A stretch of 23,321 nucleotides of DNA. Origin: DAOVQB01 sp023128935. Lineage in GTDB: Bacteria > Eisenbacteria > RBG-16-71-46 > CAIMUX01 > WJJG01. Below, piece by piece: positions 14,854-22,910 of the stretch. A model generated the notes under the pieces. The model was not told the origin of the DNA. It made no database searches and saw only the letters and a program-made list of their open reading frames with translations. The translations under genes were made by a program, and so were the position numbers. The DNA lies in assembly GCA_030628905.1 (NCBI GenBank), contig DAOVQB010000057.1:1-23321 (forward strand), in the 5' to 3' direction. The stretch's first letter is position 1. Every line of letters starts with the position of its first letter.

Positions 14854-15774
14854 GTGCGAGTTCTGATCACGGGCGGGGCCGGCTTCATCGGGTCTCACCT
14901 CTGCGATCATTTTCTGAGCCAGGGTCACGAAGTGGTCTGCATGGACAACCTGCTGACCGGTTCGGTGAGCAACATTGCCCACATCCGCGATCAGAAATTC
15001 ACCTTTATTAAGTATGATGTGACCAACTTCATTTATATGGATGGGCCAGTCGACTATGTCCTGCACTTCGCTTCTCCCGCGAGTCCCATCGATTACCTGA
15101 GGCTCCCGATTCACACGCTCAAGGTGGGCGCGATCGGCACACATATGACCCTGGGGTTGACCAAGGCCAAAGGCGCCAGGTTCCTGCTGGCTTCCACTTC
15201 GGAAGTCTACGGAGATCCGCTCGTGCACCCACAGCCCGAGGAGTATTGGGGAAATGTGAACCCGACTGGTCTGCGAGGGGTCTACGATGAGGCCAAGCGA
15301 TTCGCTGAGGCCCTGACGATGGCCTATCACCGCCACCATCACCTGGATACGCGCATTGTCCGGATCTTCAATACCTTTGGTCCGCGCATGAGGCGTGACG
15401 ACGGCCGTGCGGTACCCGTCTTCATCAATCAAGCGCTTCGGGGGGAGGATCTGACGGTTTTCGGCGACGGCAGACAGACGCGATCATTTGGCTACATCAC
15501 GGATCTTGTGCGTGGGCTGGATGCGCTGCTTAAATCCGAGGAGACAAACCCGGTCAACATCGGCAACCCGCACGAGATGACGCTCTTGGAAATGGCCAAA
15601 GCCATCATCCGCTTGACGGGGAGTTCGAGCAAGATCGTCTACCGCGATCTCCCCGAGGATGATCCCAAGATCCGCCAGCCCGACATCAGCCGTGCGGAGA
15701 AAAAGCTAGGGTGGAAGCCGGAGGTGTCAGTTGAAGACGCGCTCCAGATGACGATCGATTGGTTTAGGCGTTGA
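14854..15774 (+). CDS. UDP-glucuronate decarboxylase (UDP-xylose synthase)
   Basis: This enzyme oxidises and decarboxylates UDP-glucuronate, giving UDP-xylose with NAD recycled. The GTG start has GGGAAGGGGG upstream and gives 306 residues. Visible are GGAGFIG (7-13), DNLLTGS (31-37), the UXS-type FASPASPIDY (72-81), STSEVYGDP (114-122), and catalytic Y144/K148 in GVYDEAKR; RIFNTFGPRM, FGDGRQTRSFGY and the DISRAEKKLGWKP C-terminus are also family hallmarks. The stop TGA (15772-15774) arises at the junction of a perfect 40-bp tandem duplication. Without the second copy the reading frame would end two residues later (WFRRRT rather than WFRR), so the activity should be unaffected. It may supply xylose to the downstream transferases. 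Confidence 0.93.
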   Translation: MRVLITGGAGFIGSHLCDHFLSQGHEVVCMDNLLTGSVSNIAHIRDQKFTFIKYDVTNFIYMDGPVDYVLHFASPASPIDYLRLPIHTLKVGAIGTHMTLGLTKAKGARFLLASTSEVYGDPLVHPQPEEYWGNVNPTGLRGVYDEAKRFAEALTMAYHRHHHLDTRIVRIFNTFGPRMRRDDGRAVPVFINQALRGEDLTVFGDGRQTRSFGYITDLVRGLDALLKSEETNPVNIGNPHEMTLLEMAKAIIRLTGSSSKIVYRDLPEDDPKIRQPDISRAEKKLGWKPEVSVEDALQMTIDWFRR

Positions 15775-15810
15775 AGACGCGCTCCAGATGACGATCGATT
15801 GGTTTAGGCG
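15731..15810 (+). repeat. Perfect 40-bp tandem duplication at the end of the UDP-glucuronate decarboxylase gene
   Basis: Positions 15731-15770 and 15771-15810 are identical, starting TTGAAGACGCG and ending GGTTTAGGCG. The first copy codes for the enzyme's last residues; the second is untranslated except for the T and TGA supplied at the junction. Perfect identity suggests a recent slippage event, or an assembly artefact. Confidence 0.95.
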
Positions 15811-15842
15811 CAGAACATGAGGGGGCCAGTCGGCAGTCAGCC

Positions 15843-15853
15843 GAGGGGAGAGG
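15843..15853 (+). promoter_or_regulatory. Ribosome binding site deciding the DPM1-like start
   Basis: GAGGGGAGAGG lies 5 bases before the GTG at 15859. The in-frame ATG at 15817 has no comparable site, so GTG is preferred. Confidence 0.7.
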
Positions 15854-15858
15854 TCGCG

Positions 15859-16746
15859 GTGAGTACGGGTTCGGTACTGGAGAAGGTGACAGATGAGATG
15901 ACGATCAAGGATCATCCTGGTGGTGCGCCCTCCGCTGACGGATTTGGCAGTGCAGCGGGGCGGCCGGTGAGACAGGGGATTAAGGTCCTCGTTGTAGTCC
16001 CGACGTACAACGAGTCGGAAAATGTAGCTGAACTGATCCGGCTCATCCTCTCGCAGCCCGTAGAGATCGCTGTCTTGATCGTGGATGACAACTCGCCGGA
16101 TGGAACGGCTGACATCGTTGAGGAAATGGCCGGTGGGGATGATCGCGTCCACCTTATGCGTCGCGCGGGGAAGATGGGGCTTGGCTCCGCTTACAGGGAT
16201 GGATTCAAGTATGCCATGGATAAGACGGAGGCCGATGTGGTCTTCCAGATGGATGCGGATTTCTCTCACGACCCGCGATCGATCCCTGAGTTTCTGGAGG
16301 TGCTGGAAAAGAATGACCTGGTTCTCGGTTCGCGCTACCTCAAGGGGGTCACGGTCGTCAATTGGCCTTTGAGCCGTCTCTTCTTGAGCTACGGCGCGAA
16401 TCTCTACACGAGACTGATCACGGGTCTGTCCTTCAAAGATTCAACCGGGGGATACAAGTGTTTCCGCCGCGAGGTGCTCGAGGCGCTCGACTGGAGCCGC
16501 ATCCGCAGTGATGGCTATTCCTTCCAGATCGAGACGACATTCATGGCTTTGCGAAAGGGCTTCCGCATCCGCGAGATTCCCATCCTTTTCGTCGACCGGC
16601 GGGTGGGTGTCTCGAAGATGAATCGCCGCATCGTGTTTGAGGCCGTATTCCTGGTCTGGCGGCTGGGCTTCTCCCGCTGGCTGCATGCCCGGCCCGTTGA
16701 ACGTGATCCTGTGCCCCTGACGCCCCGAGCGCGGGAGGCGCGGTAA
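15859..16746 (+). CDS. Polyprenol-phosphate mannose synthase-like GT2 (DPM1 family)
   Basis: DPM1-type enzymes transfer mannose (in some cases glucose) from GDP-mannose to polyprenyl phosphate. In the 295-residue form, VVVPTYNESENV (45-56), DDNSPDGTAD (76-85, a hallmark of this family), DADFSHDP (132-139), GSRYLKG, and STGGYKCFRR are visible; QIETTFMALRKGFRIREIPI and RRVGVSKMN complete the signature. No C-terminal membrane span is present, as in the short soluble DPM1 form. The N-terminal ~40 residues are unconserved. An ATG at 15817 could start 14 residues earlier; the GTG at 15859 has the better ribosome site. Its stop overlaps the next ATG (ATGG at 16746, reading TAATGG). The product may be the donor for the DUF2723 enzyme; this is inference. 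Confidence 0.9.
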   Translation: MSTGSVLEKVTDEMTIKDHPGGAPSADGFGSAAGRPVRQGIKVLVVVPTYNESENVAELIRLILSQPVEIAVLIVDDNSPDGTADIVEEMAGGDDRVHLMRRAGKMGLGSAYRDGFKYAMDKTEADVVFQMDADFSHDPRSIPEFLEVLEKNDLVLGSRYLKGVTVVNWPLSRLFLSYGANLYTRLITGLSFKDSTGGYKCFRREVLEALDWSRIRSDGYSFQIETTFMALRKGFRIREIPILFVDRRVGVSKMNRRIVFEAVFLVWRLGFSRWLHARPVERDPVPLTPRAREAR

Positions 16747-18887
16747 TGGGTCGCTCCACGGCGGATTCGCACGGGGAATGGGCCGTCTCGATTGTGATAG
16801 TGCACTACCGATCGCCAGGACTTCTGGCGAAGTGCCTGCGCAAGATCGAAGAGGCTCGCCTTGACCTGTCCTGTGAAATCCTCATTGTGGACAACGCCCC
16901 CCTGGATACCTCCGCAGCGGAGCTGGCAGCCAAGCATGGTGCTGTGTACCTGCACAATGCGCGCAACATTGGCTACGGCCGTGCGGTCAATCAGGGCATG
17001 TCCGCGGCGCGCGGGCGCCACTACCTGATCCTCAACCCCGACGTGGAGATCAAGCCGGGTAGCATTGAGGCGCTCTGCGAGTATATGGACACGCACCCCT
17101 CCGCTGGTATCTGTGGGCCAAAGCTGTTCAGTACGGATGGATCATTGCAATACTCGGCCCGGACTTGCTACACACCCAAGATCATACTCCTCAGACGCAC
17201 CCCACTCGGCAAGCTGTTCCCGAACGCCAGGGCGCTGCGAGAGCATCTCATGATGGATTGGGATCACAACGACGCGCGCGACGTGGATTGGATGCTGGGC
17301 GGGGCGCTGATGGTTCGGCCTGATGCCGTGACGGACGTAGGCGGCATGGACGAGCGTTTCTTTCTTTACTTTGAGGACGTGGATTGGTGCAGCCGCATGC
17401 ACCGGCGGGGCTGGCGAGTGGTGTACGTTCCCCAGGCAGAGATGGTCCATGCGCATCAGCGTGTCAGCGCCCGGGGTTTCCTGAGCCCAGGACAGCGAAT
17501 GCACATCGGTTCTGCGTTGCGTTTTTATGAGAAGTGGAGCATGGTGCTCTACTTCCTGAAGAGGAAATCCACAGGTATTCGCGCGCTGGCCACAGTGCTG
17601 ACGGATCTGGTGATGCTGTCGGCGGCATTCCTGGCTGCATATGCCACGCGATATGTCCTCGGCAGTGCGATTCCCGAATGGTCGGCCATGAAACCGGTCC
17701 TTGGCCTGGGTGTCTATGTGCGGGTAGTTGCCTTTGCCAACCTGGTGGCCATCGGAACCTTCTACTTCCTGGGCTTGTACAGGGGCGAGATCTGGCGGGA
17801 TCGTTGGAGCGAATTATTACAGTTGATAAAGGGTGTTTCGATCACCTCGCTGGTGGCGATGGCATTGACGTTCCTGATCACCACGAGGGCCCTTTCCCGC
17901 TTCACGATTCTGCTCACCTTTCCCTATAGCTTGCTTCTGCTTGTCTTGGCGCGGGAGGTGCTGCGACAGATCGTCGCAGGGGTTAGAGGGCAACAGCTCC
18001 AAATGAAGCGCCTGGCGGTCTTTGCCTCTCGGGAGCAGATCGAGAAGCTGAAGGAGCGTTTTCAGCGTCATGGAACCTTTGGCTATGAACCGGTCTACCT
18101 GCCATACGACGGTGGGGAGCAACACCCGCGCGAGGGCCACGCGGATCCTGTGGAACAGAGGATCGCATTCCTTGAGAATGAGCGCATTGCCGAGGTTGCG
18201 GTGTTTGAGGGCCCGGAGGGCGGCGGTTTCATGGATCGGTTGATCCCCAAGTTGCTCGGCACTGGGATCCCGGTGATTTACGTGCCGCGGCGTGAATCGT
18301 TCTTCCTAGAAGCGCGGCGCGTGGGCGACTTCATGGGCTTTGGAGCGGTGTCCTTGGGGGGCAGGCCGCGGCCCGTTGCGAGCTGGGCGAAGCGCATGGT
18401 GGATATGGCAGTCGCCGCAATCCTGCTTCTGCTGGGACTGCCCTGGCACCTCATCCGGCTTATGATCCTGAGAGGTTCCGCCGTGACGCATTGCCCTGTC
18501 GTGGGACGCAAGGGGAGCGTCTTTGGCTTGAGGGTCTACCTGGAGGAGCGGGGACTGGTGGGGCGCATGCGCGTCCTGAGCTACTACCCGTCCCTGATCA
18601 ATATCCTCCTGGGCGACATGAGCATTGTGGGACTTGCTCCTCTGACGCCGCGGGATTGGGAATTGGCTCAGGAAGACTATCGGCTGAATCCGCCCGATGC
18701 GCCGGTTGGATTGATCCATGAAGGTCCCGGAGTGACGCTGCGTCGCACCGAACTTGCCGAGGTGGAGCTGGCACAACTGCTGCACTACAATCATCAGTAC
18801 GTGAGGAATTGGAGCCTCTCAGAGGATTTCCGCATCCTGCTCAATGCCCTGCGGGGTGCCAGGGTCAGGGAAGGCGGTGAGTTGTGA
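16746..18887 (+). CDS. GT2 rhamnosyltransferase-like domain fused to a degenerate WbaP/WcaJ-type phosphoglycosyl-transferase module
   Basis: Residues 12-270 are a WbbL-like GT2: VSIVIVHYRSP (14-24), VDNAPLD (48-54), NPDVEI (97-102) and the marker FFLYFEDVDW (205-214). Residues ~278-410 hold four membrane spans, then a CoA-binding-like domain (420-535), then a sugar-transferase module (from ~547, KRMVDMAVAAILLLLGLP), the order of WbaP/WcaJ enzymes. In active enzymes the segment SLDELPQLxNVLxGDMSxVGPRP carries an Asp-Glu dyad. Here it reads LSYYPSLINILLGDMSIVG, with Y613-Y614 replacing D-E, and PRP is replaced by LAP. The FRSM-like block is also lost (GLRVYLE). The module is therefore likely inactive as a phosphoglycosyl transferase and may scaffold or position the GT2. 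It starts at a TAATG overlap and ends in GTGA with the next gene. Domain calls are firm; loss of activity is inferred. Confidence 0.85.
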   Translation: MGRSTADSHGEWAVSIVIVHYRSPGLLAKCLRKIEEARLDLSCEILIVDNAPLDTSAAELAAKHGAVYLHNARNIGYGRAVNQGMSAARGRHYLILNPDVEIKPGSIEALCEYMDTHPSAGICGPKLFSTDGSLQYSARTCYTPKIILLRRTPLGKLFPNARALREHLMMDWDHNDARDVDWMLGGALMVRPDAVTDVGGMDERFFLYFEDVDWCSRMHRRGWRVVYVPQAEMVHAHQRVSARGFLSPGQRMHIGSALRFYEKWSMVLYFLKRKSTGIRALATVLTDLVMLSAAFLAAYATRYVLGSAIPEWSAMKPVLGLGVYVRVVAFANLVAIGTFYFLGLYRGEIWRDRWSELLQLIKGVSITSLVAMALTFLITTRALSRFTILLTFPYSLLLLVLAREVLRQIVAGVRGQQLQMKRLAVFASREQIEKLKERFQRHGTFGYEPVYLPYDGGEQHPREGHADPVEQRIAFLENERIAEVAVFEGPEGGGFMDRLIPKLLGTGIPVIYVPRRESFFLEARRVGDFMGFGAVSLGGRPRPVASWAKRMVDMAVAAILLLLGLPWHLIRLMILRGSAVTHCPVVGRKGSVFGLRVYLEERGLVGRMRVLSYYPSLINILLGDMSIVGLAPLTPRDWELAQEDYRLNPPDAPVGLIHEGPGVTLRRTELAEVELAQLLHYNHQYVRNWSLSEDFRILLNALRGARVREGGEL

Positions 18888-21169
18888 AGAAGACCACTCT
18901 GTGTCTTGCCGTCCTCCTGGGGCTGTCGTTTCAGCCCCTGAGGCAGGCAACGGCTTCCGAGAGCTGGATGAGCTACCTCTACATGAATGACATCCGGGGC
19001 CTGGCGGCGACCGAAGAAGGTATCTGGTGTGCAACTGGGGGCGGCGTCTTGTTCTACGATTTTGCTCTCTCGGGGTTCCGCACCTGGAACCGCACCGCCA
19101 CCGGTCTGGGCAGCGATTCGCTCTCCTGCGCGGCGGTCTTTGAGGGCAGCCAAATCGCCTTCGGTACGGAGCAAGTGGGCGTCTGCATCTACGAGCCCGA
19201 CCGCGGGCTCTGGTACAACTACAACAGCATGACTTGGCAGATTGCGAGCGACCAGGTTCTCTTCATGCGTGAGGAGATGCCCTGGCGACTGATCGGATCC
19301 CAAGGCGGGTTTGTGGCGCTGCGGGATGGCGACGTGAGATGGGCCTGCCAGCAGGGGCTGGACATCTGCGGGCTGCCGGGTTGGGATGTCTCGGCTGGTA
19401 TCTACTACGATGGGGCTCTCTGGTTCGGCACGCTGCCGGGTGAGAGCGCCGTGGGAGGAGTTGGGCGCCTTGACGACAGCACGGGGGTCTGGGACATATT
19501 GAGCACGAACCTGCCCTCGCTCGATGTGGCCGACTTCGCCGTGTGGGGGGACAGTCTTTTCTGCGCGACCAGCAACGGGATATGCGTCTGGACGGATGTG
19601 GGATGGGATGCGCGCGAGGATGGACTGCCCAGTGGGTTCTCGATCCTCGATCTGCACGCCGGTTCCACGCGCCTTCTGGCGGCAGGGTCGGGTGGTAATG
19701 GCGGGGTCTTTGCTTGGGAGCCGGCCGCAGGAGAGTGGATGCGCTTGGGATCGCAGATCCTGCAGGCGCGCTGCATCACCGAAGGTTCCGACGGGATCAT
19801 CTGGGCCGGGACGAGCGCTGCGCGGAGTGGTGCCCACTACCTCCTGCCCGAGGAGGACGGCCTTTGGGAATTCGTGGGAGAGGTGTGGATTCAGCATCGA
19901 CATGCGGGACCGCACCCGGTTCAGAACTACCGCACGCTTCATTGTGACCAAGACGGCAGGCTGTGGGGGGCTACGGCATCTCCAGCCTGGAGGATTGTCC
20001 TCCTGGATAGCGGCCGGTGGTCCTTCTTTGATAGCAGCAACAGCCCGCTGACCGACACCTGGGTCTTTGACATCCGAGTCGAGGGTGATCAGGTCTGGGT
20101 GGGGCACTGCTGCTGCAACATGATCGAGAAGCCCTGTAACATGAACATCTGGAGCCTGGGAGACACGACCATCACGCTGATGGAACCGGTGTATAACATC
20201 TGGGATTCTGCCAAGGACAGTCAGGGGAACTTGTGGTTCGCCTCCTATTATGAGCATCCCGAGGAAAACCCGGAACTCGCCAAGGGTTTCTTCCACTGGA
20301 ACGCTGCGACGGGCGCATGGACGCAGTACAGCAAGGAGACCACAGGCGGTCTACTCTTGTCGGATGCCGTAGCGGCTATCACAGTGGATTGGCCGTATCT
20401 ATGGATCGGCCACATCGCAGACGGAGCCACGCGGGTCAACCTGGGGTCAGATGGGCTTCCTCTACTGTACGGATTTGCATGGACGCAGTACTCGAGTGAC
20501 ACGGATGAGCCGTTGGCGGGCAACCGGGTTACGTCAATGGCCTCCCGTCCCGGGGAGGTCTGGATTGGGACCGATAACGGTCTTAGCCTGCACGACGCTG
20601 AAGGGTGGTGGATATTCAGGCAACGTCCCGGCGGGCTGCCGGGCAATGAGATCAAGGACATTGCGTTGACCGATGATGGTGCCGCCTGGATCGCCGTTCG
20701 CGGAGAGGGAGTCACGCGGATGTCGCGCAGCCCCTCCGGCGGATTCGCCTTCGAACGCTTTGGCCCGCCTGACCTGGTGAGTCCGAATGTCCAGGTCATG
20801 ACCGCTGGGTCCGAGGGACGGGATCTCTGGGTGGGCACATCCGCGGGTCTCTCGCACTACATTCCGCGCGCCGCGCTGGCCGATGAGCAGTTCTCCGAGG
20901 TCTACGTCTACCCGAACCCGTACAATCCGCACTGCGGCGAGTCGGTGCGCTTCGTGAATCTACCGGGCAGTGCCGAACGGGGCGTGGTGGTCGACGTCTC
21001 GGGCCGCGTGATTCACAGGTTCGAGAGGAAGTGGCCGGACGACGGCTTCTGGGACGGCCGCGATACCGATGGGGACCTTGTCGCTCCCGGTCTCTACATC
21101 GTGCGGGTTGCGACACCCCAGGGATGGCTTTCGGGACAGATCGCCGTTCTGGATCTGCCCTGCGACTAG
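18884..21169 (+). CDS. Secreted beta-propeller protein with T9SS-type sorting domain
   Basis: The 761-residue protein starts with GTG in a GTGA overlap with the previous stop and has GGAAGGCGG (18869-18877) upstream. Residues 1-27 are a signal peptide (KKTTLCLAVLLGLSF core). The body contains repeated blades of the two-component-regulator-propeller type, for example IWAGTSAARSG, VWIGTDNGLSLHD and LWVGTSAGLSHY, probably two propellers; a lone CCC cluster (GHCCCNMIEKPCN) is unusual and could hold a disulfide or metal. The C-terminal ~91 residues begin SEVYVYPNPYNPH and end with the FlgD-Ig-like strand pattern GLYIVRVA, a sorting signal. No kinase or transmembrane part follows, so it is an exported propeller, not a sensor kinase. 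Its location among glycosyltransferases suggests a glycosylated cargo or a surface-glycan-binding protein; that is inference. Confidence 0.9.
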   Translation: MKKTTLCLAVLLGLSFQPLRQATASESWMSYLYMNDIRGLAATEEGIWCATGGGVLFYDFALSGFRTWNRTATGLGSDSLSCAAVFEGSQIAFGTEQVGVCIYEPDRGLWYNYNSMTWQIASDQVLFMREEMPWRLIGSQGGFVALRDGDVRWACQQGLDICGLPGWDVSAGIYYDGALWFGTLPGESAVGGVGRLDDSTGVWDILSTNLPSLDVADFAVWGDSLFCATSNGICVWTDVGWDAREDGLPSGFSILDLHAGSTRLLAAGSGGNGGVFAWEPAAGEWMRLGSQILQARCITEGSDGIIWAGTSAARSGAHYLLPEEDGLWEFVGEVWIQHRHAGPHPVQNYRTLHCDQDGRLWGATASPAWRIVLLDSGRWSFFDSSNSPLTDTWVFDIRVEGDQVWVGHCCCNMIEKPCNMNIWSLGDTTITLMEPVYNIWDSAKDSQGNLWFASYYEHPEENPELAKGFFHWNAATGAWTQYSKETTGGLLLSDAVAAITVDWPYLWIGHIADGATRVNLGSDGLPLLYGFAWTQYSSDTDEPLAGNRVTSMASRPGEVWIGTDNGLSLHDAEGWWIFRQRPGGLPGNEIKDIALTDDGAAWIAVRGEGVTRMSRSPSGGFAFERFGPPDLVSPNVQVMTAGSEGRDLWVGTSAGLSHYIPRAALADEQFSEVYVYPNPYNPHCGESVRFVNLPGSAERGVVVDVSGRVIHRFERKWPDDGFWDGRDTDGDLVAPGLYIVRVATPQGWLSGQIAVLDLPCD

Positions 21170-21185
21170 ATACGGAGAGCAAGCG

Positions 21186-22634
21186 TTGAATCGGCGCAGG
21201 CAGATGTTGATGGTCGCCTACTTCTTTCCACCCCTGGGGGGTGCCGGGGTACAGCGCAGCCTCAAGTTCGCCAAGTATCTTCCCCAAGAGGGGTGGGATC
21301 TCACCGTGCTGACCGTCCGGGCCCGGGACTACTGGATGGTAGATGAAAGCCTCACCCGGGAGCTGACCCAGATTTCTCGCCCGACCTCGTCGGTGGGGCG
21401 TGTAGATGAGCAGCCGCAGCAGATAATAGAAGAGAAGTCCGATCTAGCGTCTTCCGATCTAGGGTCTTCTGGTCTAGGGTCTTCCGGTCTAGGATCTTCC
21501 GGTTTAGAGCCTGGTGTACAAGTCATCCGCACTACGTCACTGACCGGTCTAGCGCTCATCAAGCGCCTGGTACCCAAGCAGGCGGGCAGGCATGGGCAAC
21601 CGCGCGGCTCGTCAAAGGCGCTGCGCAGGCTACGCCGACTCGCCTCCTGGTTCCTGCTCCCCGACGCCTATCGCGGGTGGGTGCCCTTCGCCACTCGTGC
21701 CGGTGCCAAGCTGCTTGAGGCTCAGCCCTTTGATTTGATCTATACAACCTCTTCTCCCGACAGCGCCCACCTGGTCGGTCTCTCACTGTCACGCCGTTTC
21801 CGTCTGCCCTGGGTTGCAGACTTCCGTGACCCCTGGACGCACAGGATGTCCTTTCAACCCCCCACGCGGTGGCATTCCGCGTGGCAATCTCAGATGGAAA
21901 GACGGGTCCTGCGTGAGGCCACGTTGGTCACGGTGACAGCCGATGAAACGCGCGAGGATTTCTTAAGGCTCTATCCTGAGCTCCCGCCCGAGAAGATCCA
22001 GGTTGTGACCAACGGTTTCGACGAGGAGGATTTCGCCCCCTGGAACGAAGTTCATCCCCAGGGCGATCGCATGCAGATCCTCCACGCCGGGCAACTCAAC
22101 CCCGAACGCCCGGCCAAGCCCTTTCTGGAAGGCCTGCGACGCTTGGTGGAGACCCAACCACACGCCCGCGAGCGGCTGCGCGTGCGCTTCCTCGGGCCAC
22201 ACTACGCGGGTGATCCTGCCTGCGCGAAGGAGATGGGCCTTGAGCGGATCGTTGGCTTTGAATCGGGCAGACCACATCATGAGCTGGTGCGGGAACTGCT
22301 CACGAGCCACCTGTTGCTCTTGATGGAGCAAGACAGCGAGCGGGGCGGGCTGATCCTGCCAGGGAAGATCTTTGAGTACCTGCGTACTCGCCGTCCCATC
22401 CTCGCCCTCCTGCCTCCTGGGGCGGCCTGGAACCTGATCACCCGGCTGCAAGCCGGACGCTGTTGCCGCACTGGAGACAGCAGGGCCGTTGCGGAAGCCT
22501 TGGGTGCCTACCTTCGTGAATTCGAGCGGGGTGGGATAGCATCCACCGGGCTCGCCGGGGATGATCTCCTGGCCTTTGAGCGCCATACATTGGCCCGGCG
22601 CCTAGCCTCTCTGATCGAACCGCTCTGCTCATAG
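21186..22634 (+). CDS. GT4-like glycosyltransferase with a low-complexity linker
   Basis: The TTG at 21186 is chosen because GGAGAG (21174-21179) precedes it and the frame otherwise runs back into the propeller gene; ATG at 21204 is a possible alternative. The 482-residue product opens with MVAYFFPPLGGAGVQRSLKFAK, the GT-B donor loop, followed by WDLTVLTVRARDYW. A Ser-Gly-Leu-rich stretch encoded by 15-bp repeats (residues 85-109) lies before VIRTTSLTG. The C-terminal half has VADFRDPWT, VTADETREDFLRLYP, VVTNGFDEEDF, ILHAGQLN, and LPGKIFEYLRTRRPILALLPPG, the usual closing block of this transferase group. Donor and acceptor are unknown. It lies 16 bases after the propeller gene and is probably the last gene of the transcript. 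No terminator is seen downstream. Confidence 0.88.
   Translation: MNRRRQMLMVAYFFPPLGGAGVQRSLKFAKYLPQEGWDLTVLTVRARDYWMVDESLTRELTQISRPTSSVGRVDEQPQQIIEEKSDLASSDLGSSGLGSSGLGSSGLEPGVQVIRTTSLTGLALIKRLVPKQAGRHGQPRGSSKALRRLRRLASWFLLPDAYRGWVPFATRAGAKLLEAQPFDLIYTTSSPDSAHLVGLSLSRRFRLPWVADFRDPWTHRMSFQPPTRWHSAWQSQMERRVLREATLVTVTADETREDFLRLYPELPPEKIQVVTNGFDEEDFAPWNEVHPQGDRMQILHAGQLNPERPAKPFLEGLRRLVETQPHARERLRVRFLGPHYAGDPACAKEMGLERIVGFESGRPHHELVRELLTSHLLLLMEQDSERGGLILPGKIFEYLRTRRPILALLPPGAAWNLITRLQAGRCCRTGDSRAVAEALGAYLREFERGGIASTGLAGDDLLAFERHTLARRLASLIEPLCS
21438..21512 (+). repeat. Five tandem 15-bp repeats inside the GT4-like gene
   Basis: Units start at 21438, 21453, 21468, 21483 and 21498, based on TCYGRTCTAGGGTCT. 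They encode SDLAS, SDLGS, SGLGS, SGLGS and SGLEP. The array stays in frame and lies between two conserved segments of the N-terminal domain, so it should form a flexible surface loop. Copies differ at a few bases, which argues against very recent expansion. Confidence 0.9.
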
Positions 22635-22664
22635 CACTCTTGCTACGGATCCGGCGCAGCATCA

Positions 22665-22765
22665 TGATGGATCTGCATCTTCTGTCGCGTGGCGTTGTCG
22701 GCGAACACAACCGGGCACAGCTTGATAGAACTCTTACTGATGGATCTGAATCTTTTGTCCCTGGC
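22665..22765 (+). repeat. Imperfect direct repeat, ~28 bp, before the minisatellite
   Basis: TGATGGATCTGCATCTTC (22665-22682) and TGATGGATCTGAATCTTT (22738-22755) start two copies that continue to a GTGGC or CTGGC end. The end of the second copy (TTGTCCCTGGCTTC) resembles the 18-bp unit that follows. Confidence 0.6.
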
Positions 22766-22784
22766 TTCTTCCCCGCCGTCTTGG

Positions 22785-22910
22785 CTCCCCTCCCTAGCTC
22801 CCTTGACCTCCCTGGCTTCCTTGACCTCCCTGGCTCCCCTGACCTCCCTGGCTCCCCTGACCTCCCTGGCTCCCCTGACCTCTCTGGCTTCCTTGACCTC
22901 CCTGGCTTCC
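22785..22910 (+). repeat. 18-bp minisatellite, seven units
   Basis: The consensus is YTGACCTCCCTGGCTYCC. Units begin at 22785 (degenerate), 22803, 22821, 22839, 22857, 22875 and 22893. Three central units match almost exactly. The + strand is strongly pyrimidine-rich. Read in the minus direction the array keeps an Arg/Glu-rich hexamer (EAREVR-like) open; read forward it gives LDLPGS-like hexamers. No spacers lie between units, so it is not a CRISPR array. Confidence 0.9.

Noticed and set aside
18794..20296. A 500-codon open frame on the minus strand opposite the propeller gene
   Set aside because: It has no recognisable family motif, is rich in Pro/His/Arg of the sort produced by the antisense of GC-rich genes, and lies opposite a clear secreted protein with signal peptide and sorting domain.
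22785..22910. Possible CRISPR array
   Set aside because: Units are contiguous 18-mers with no spacers, and no cas genes are present.
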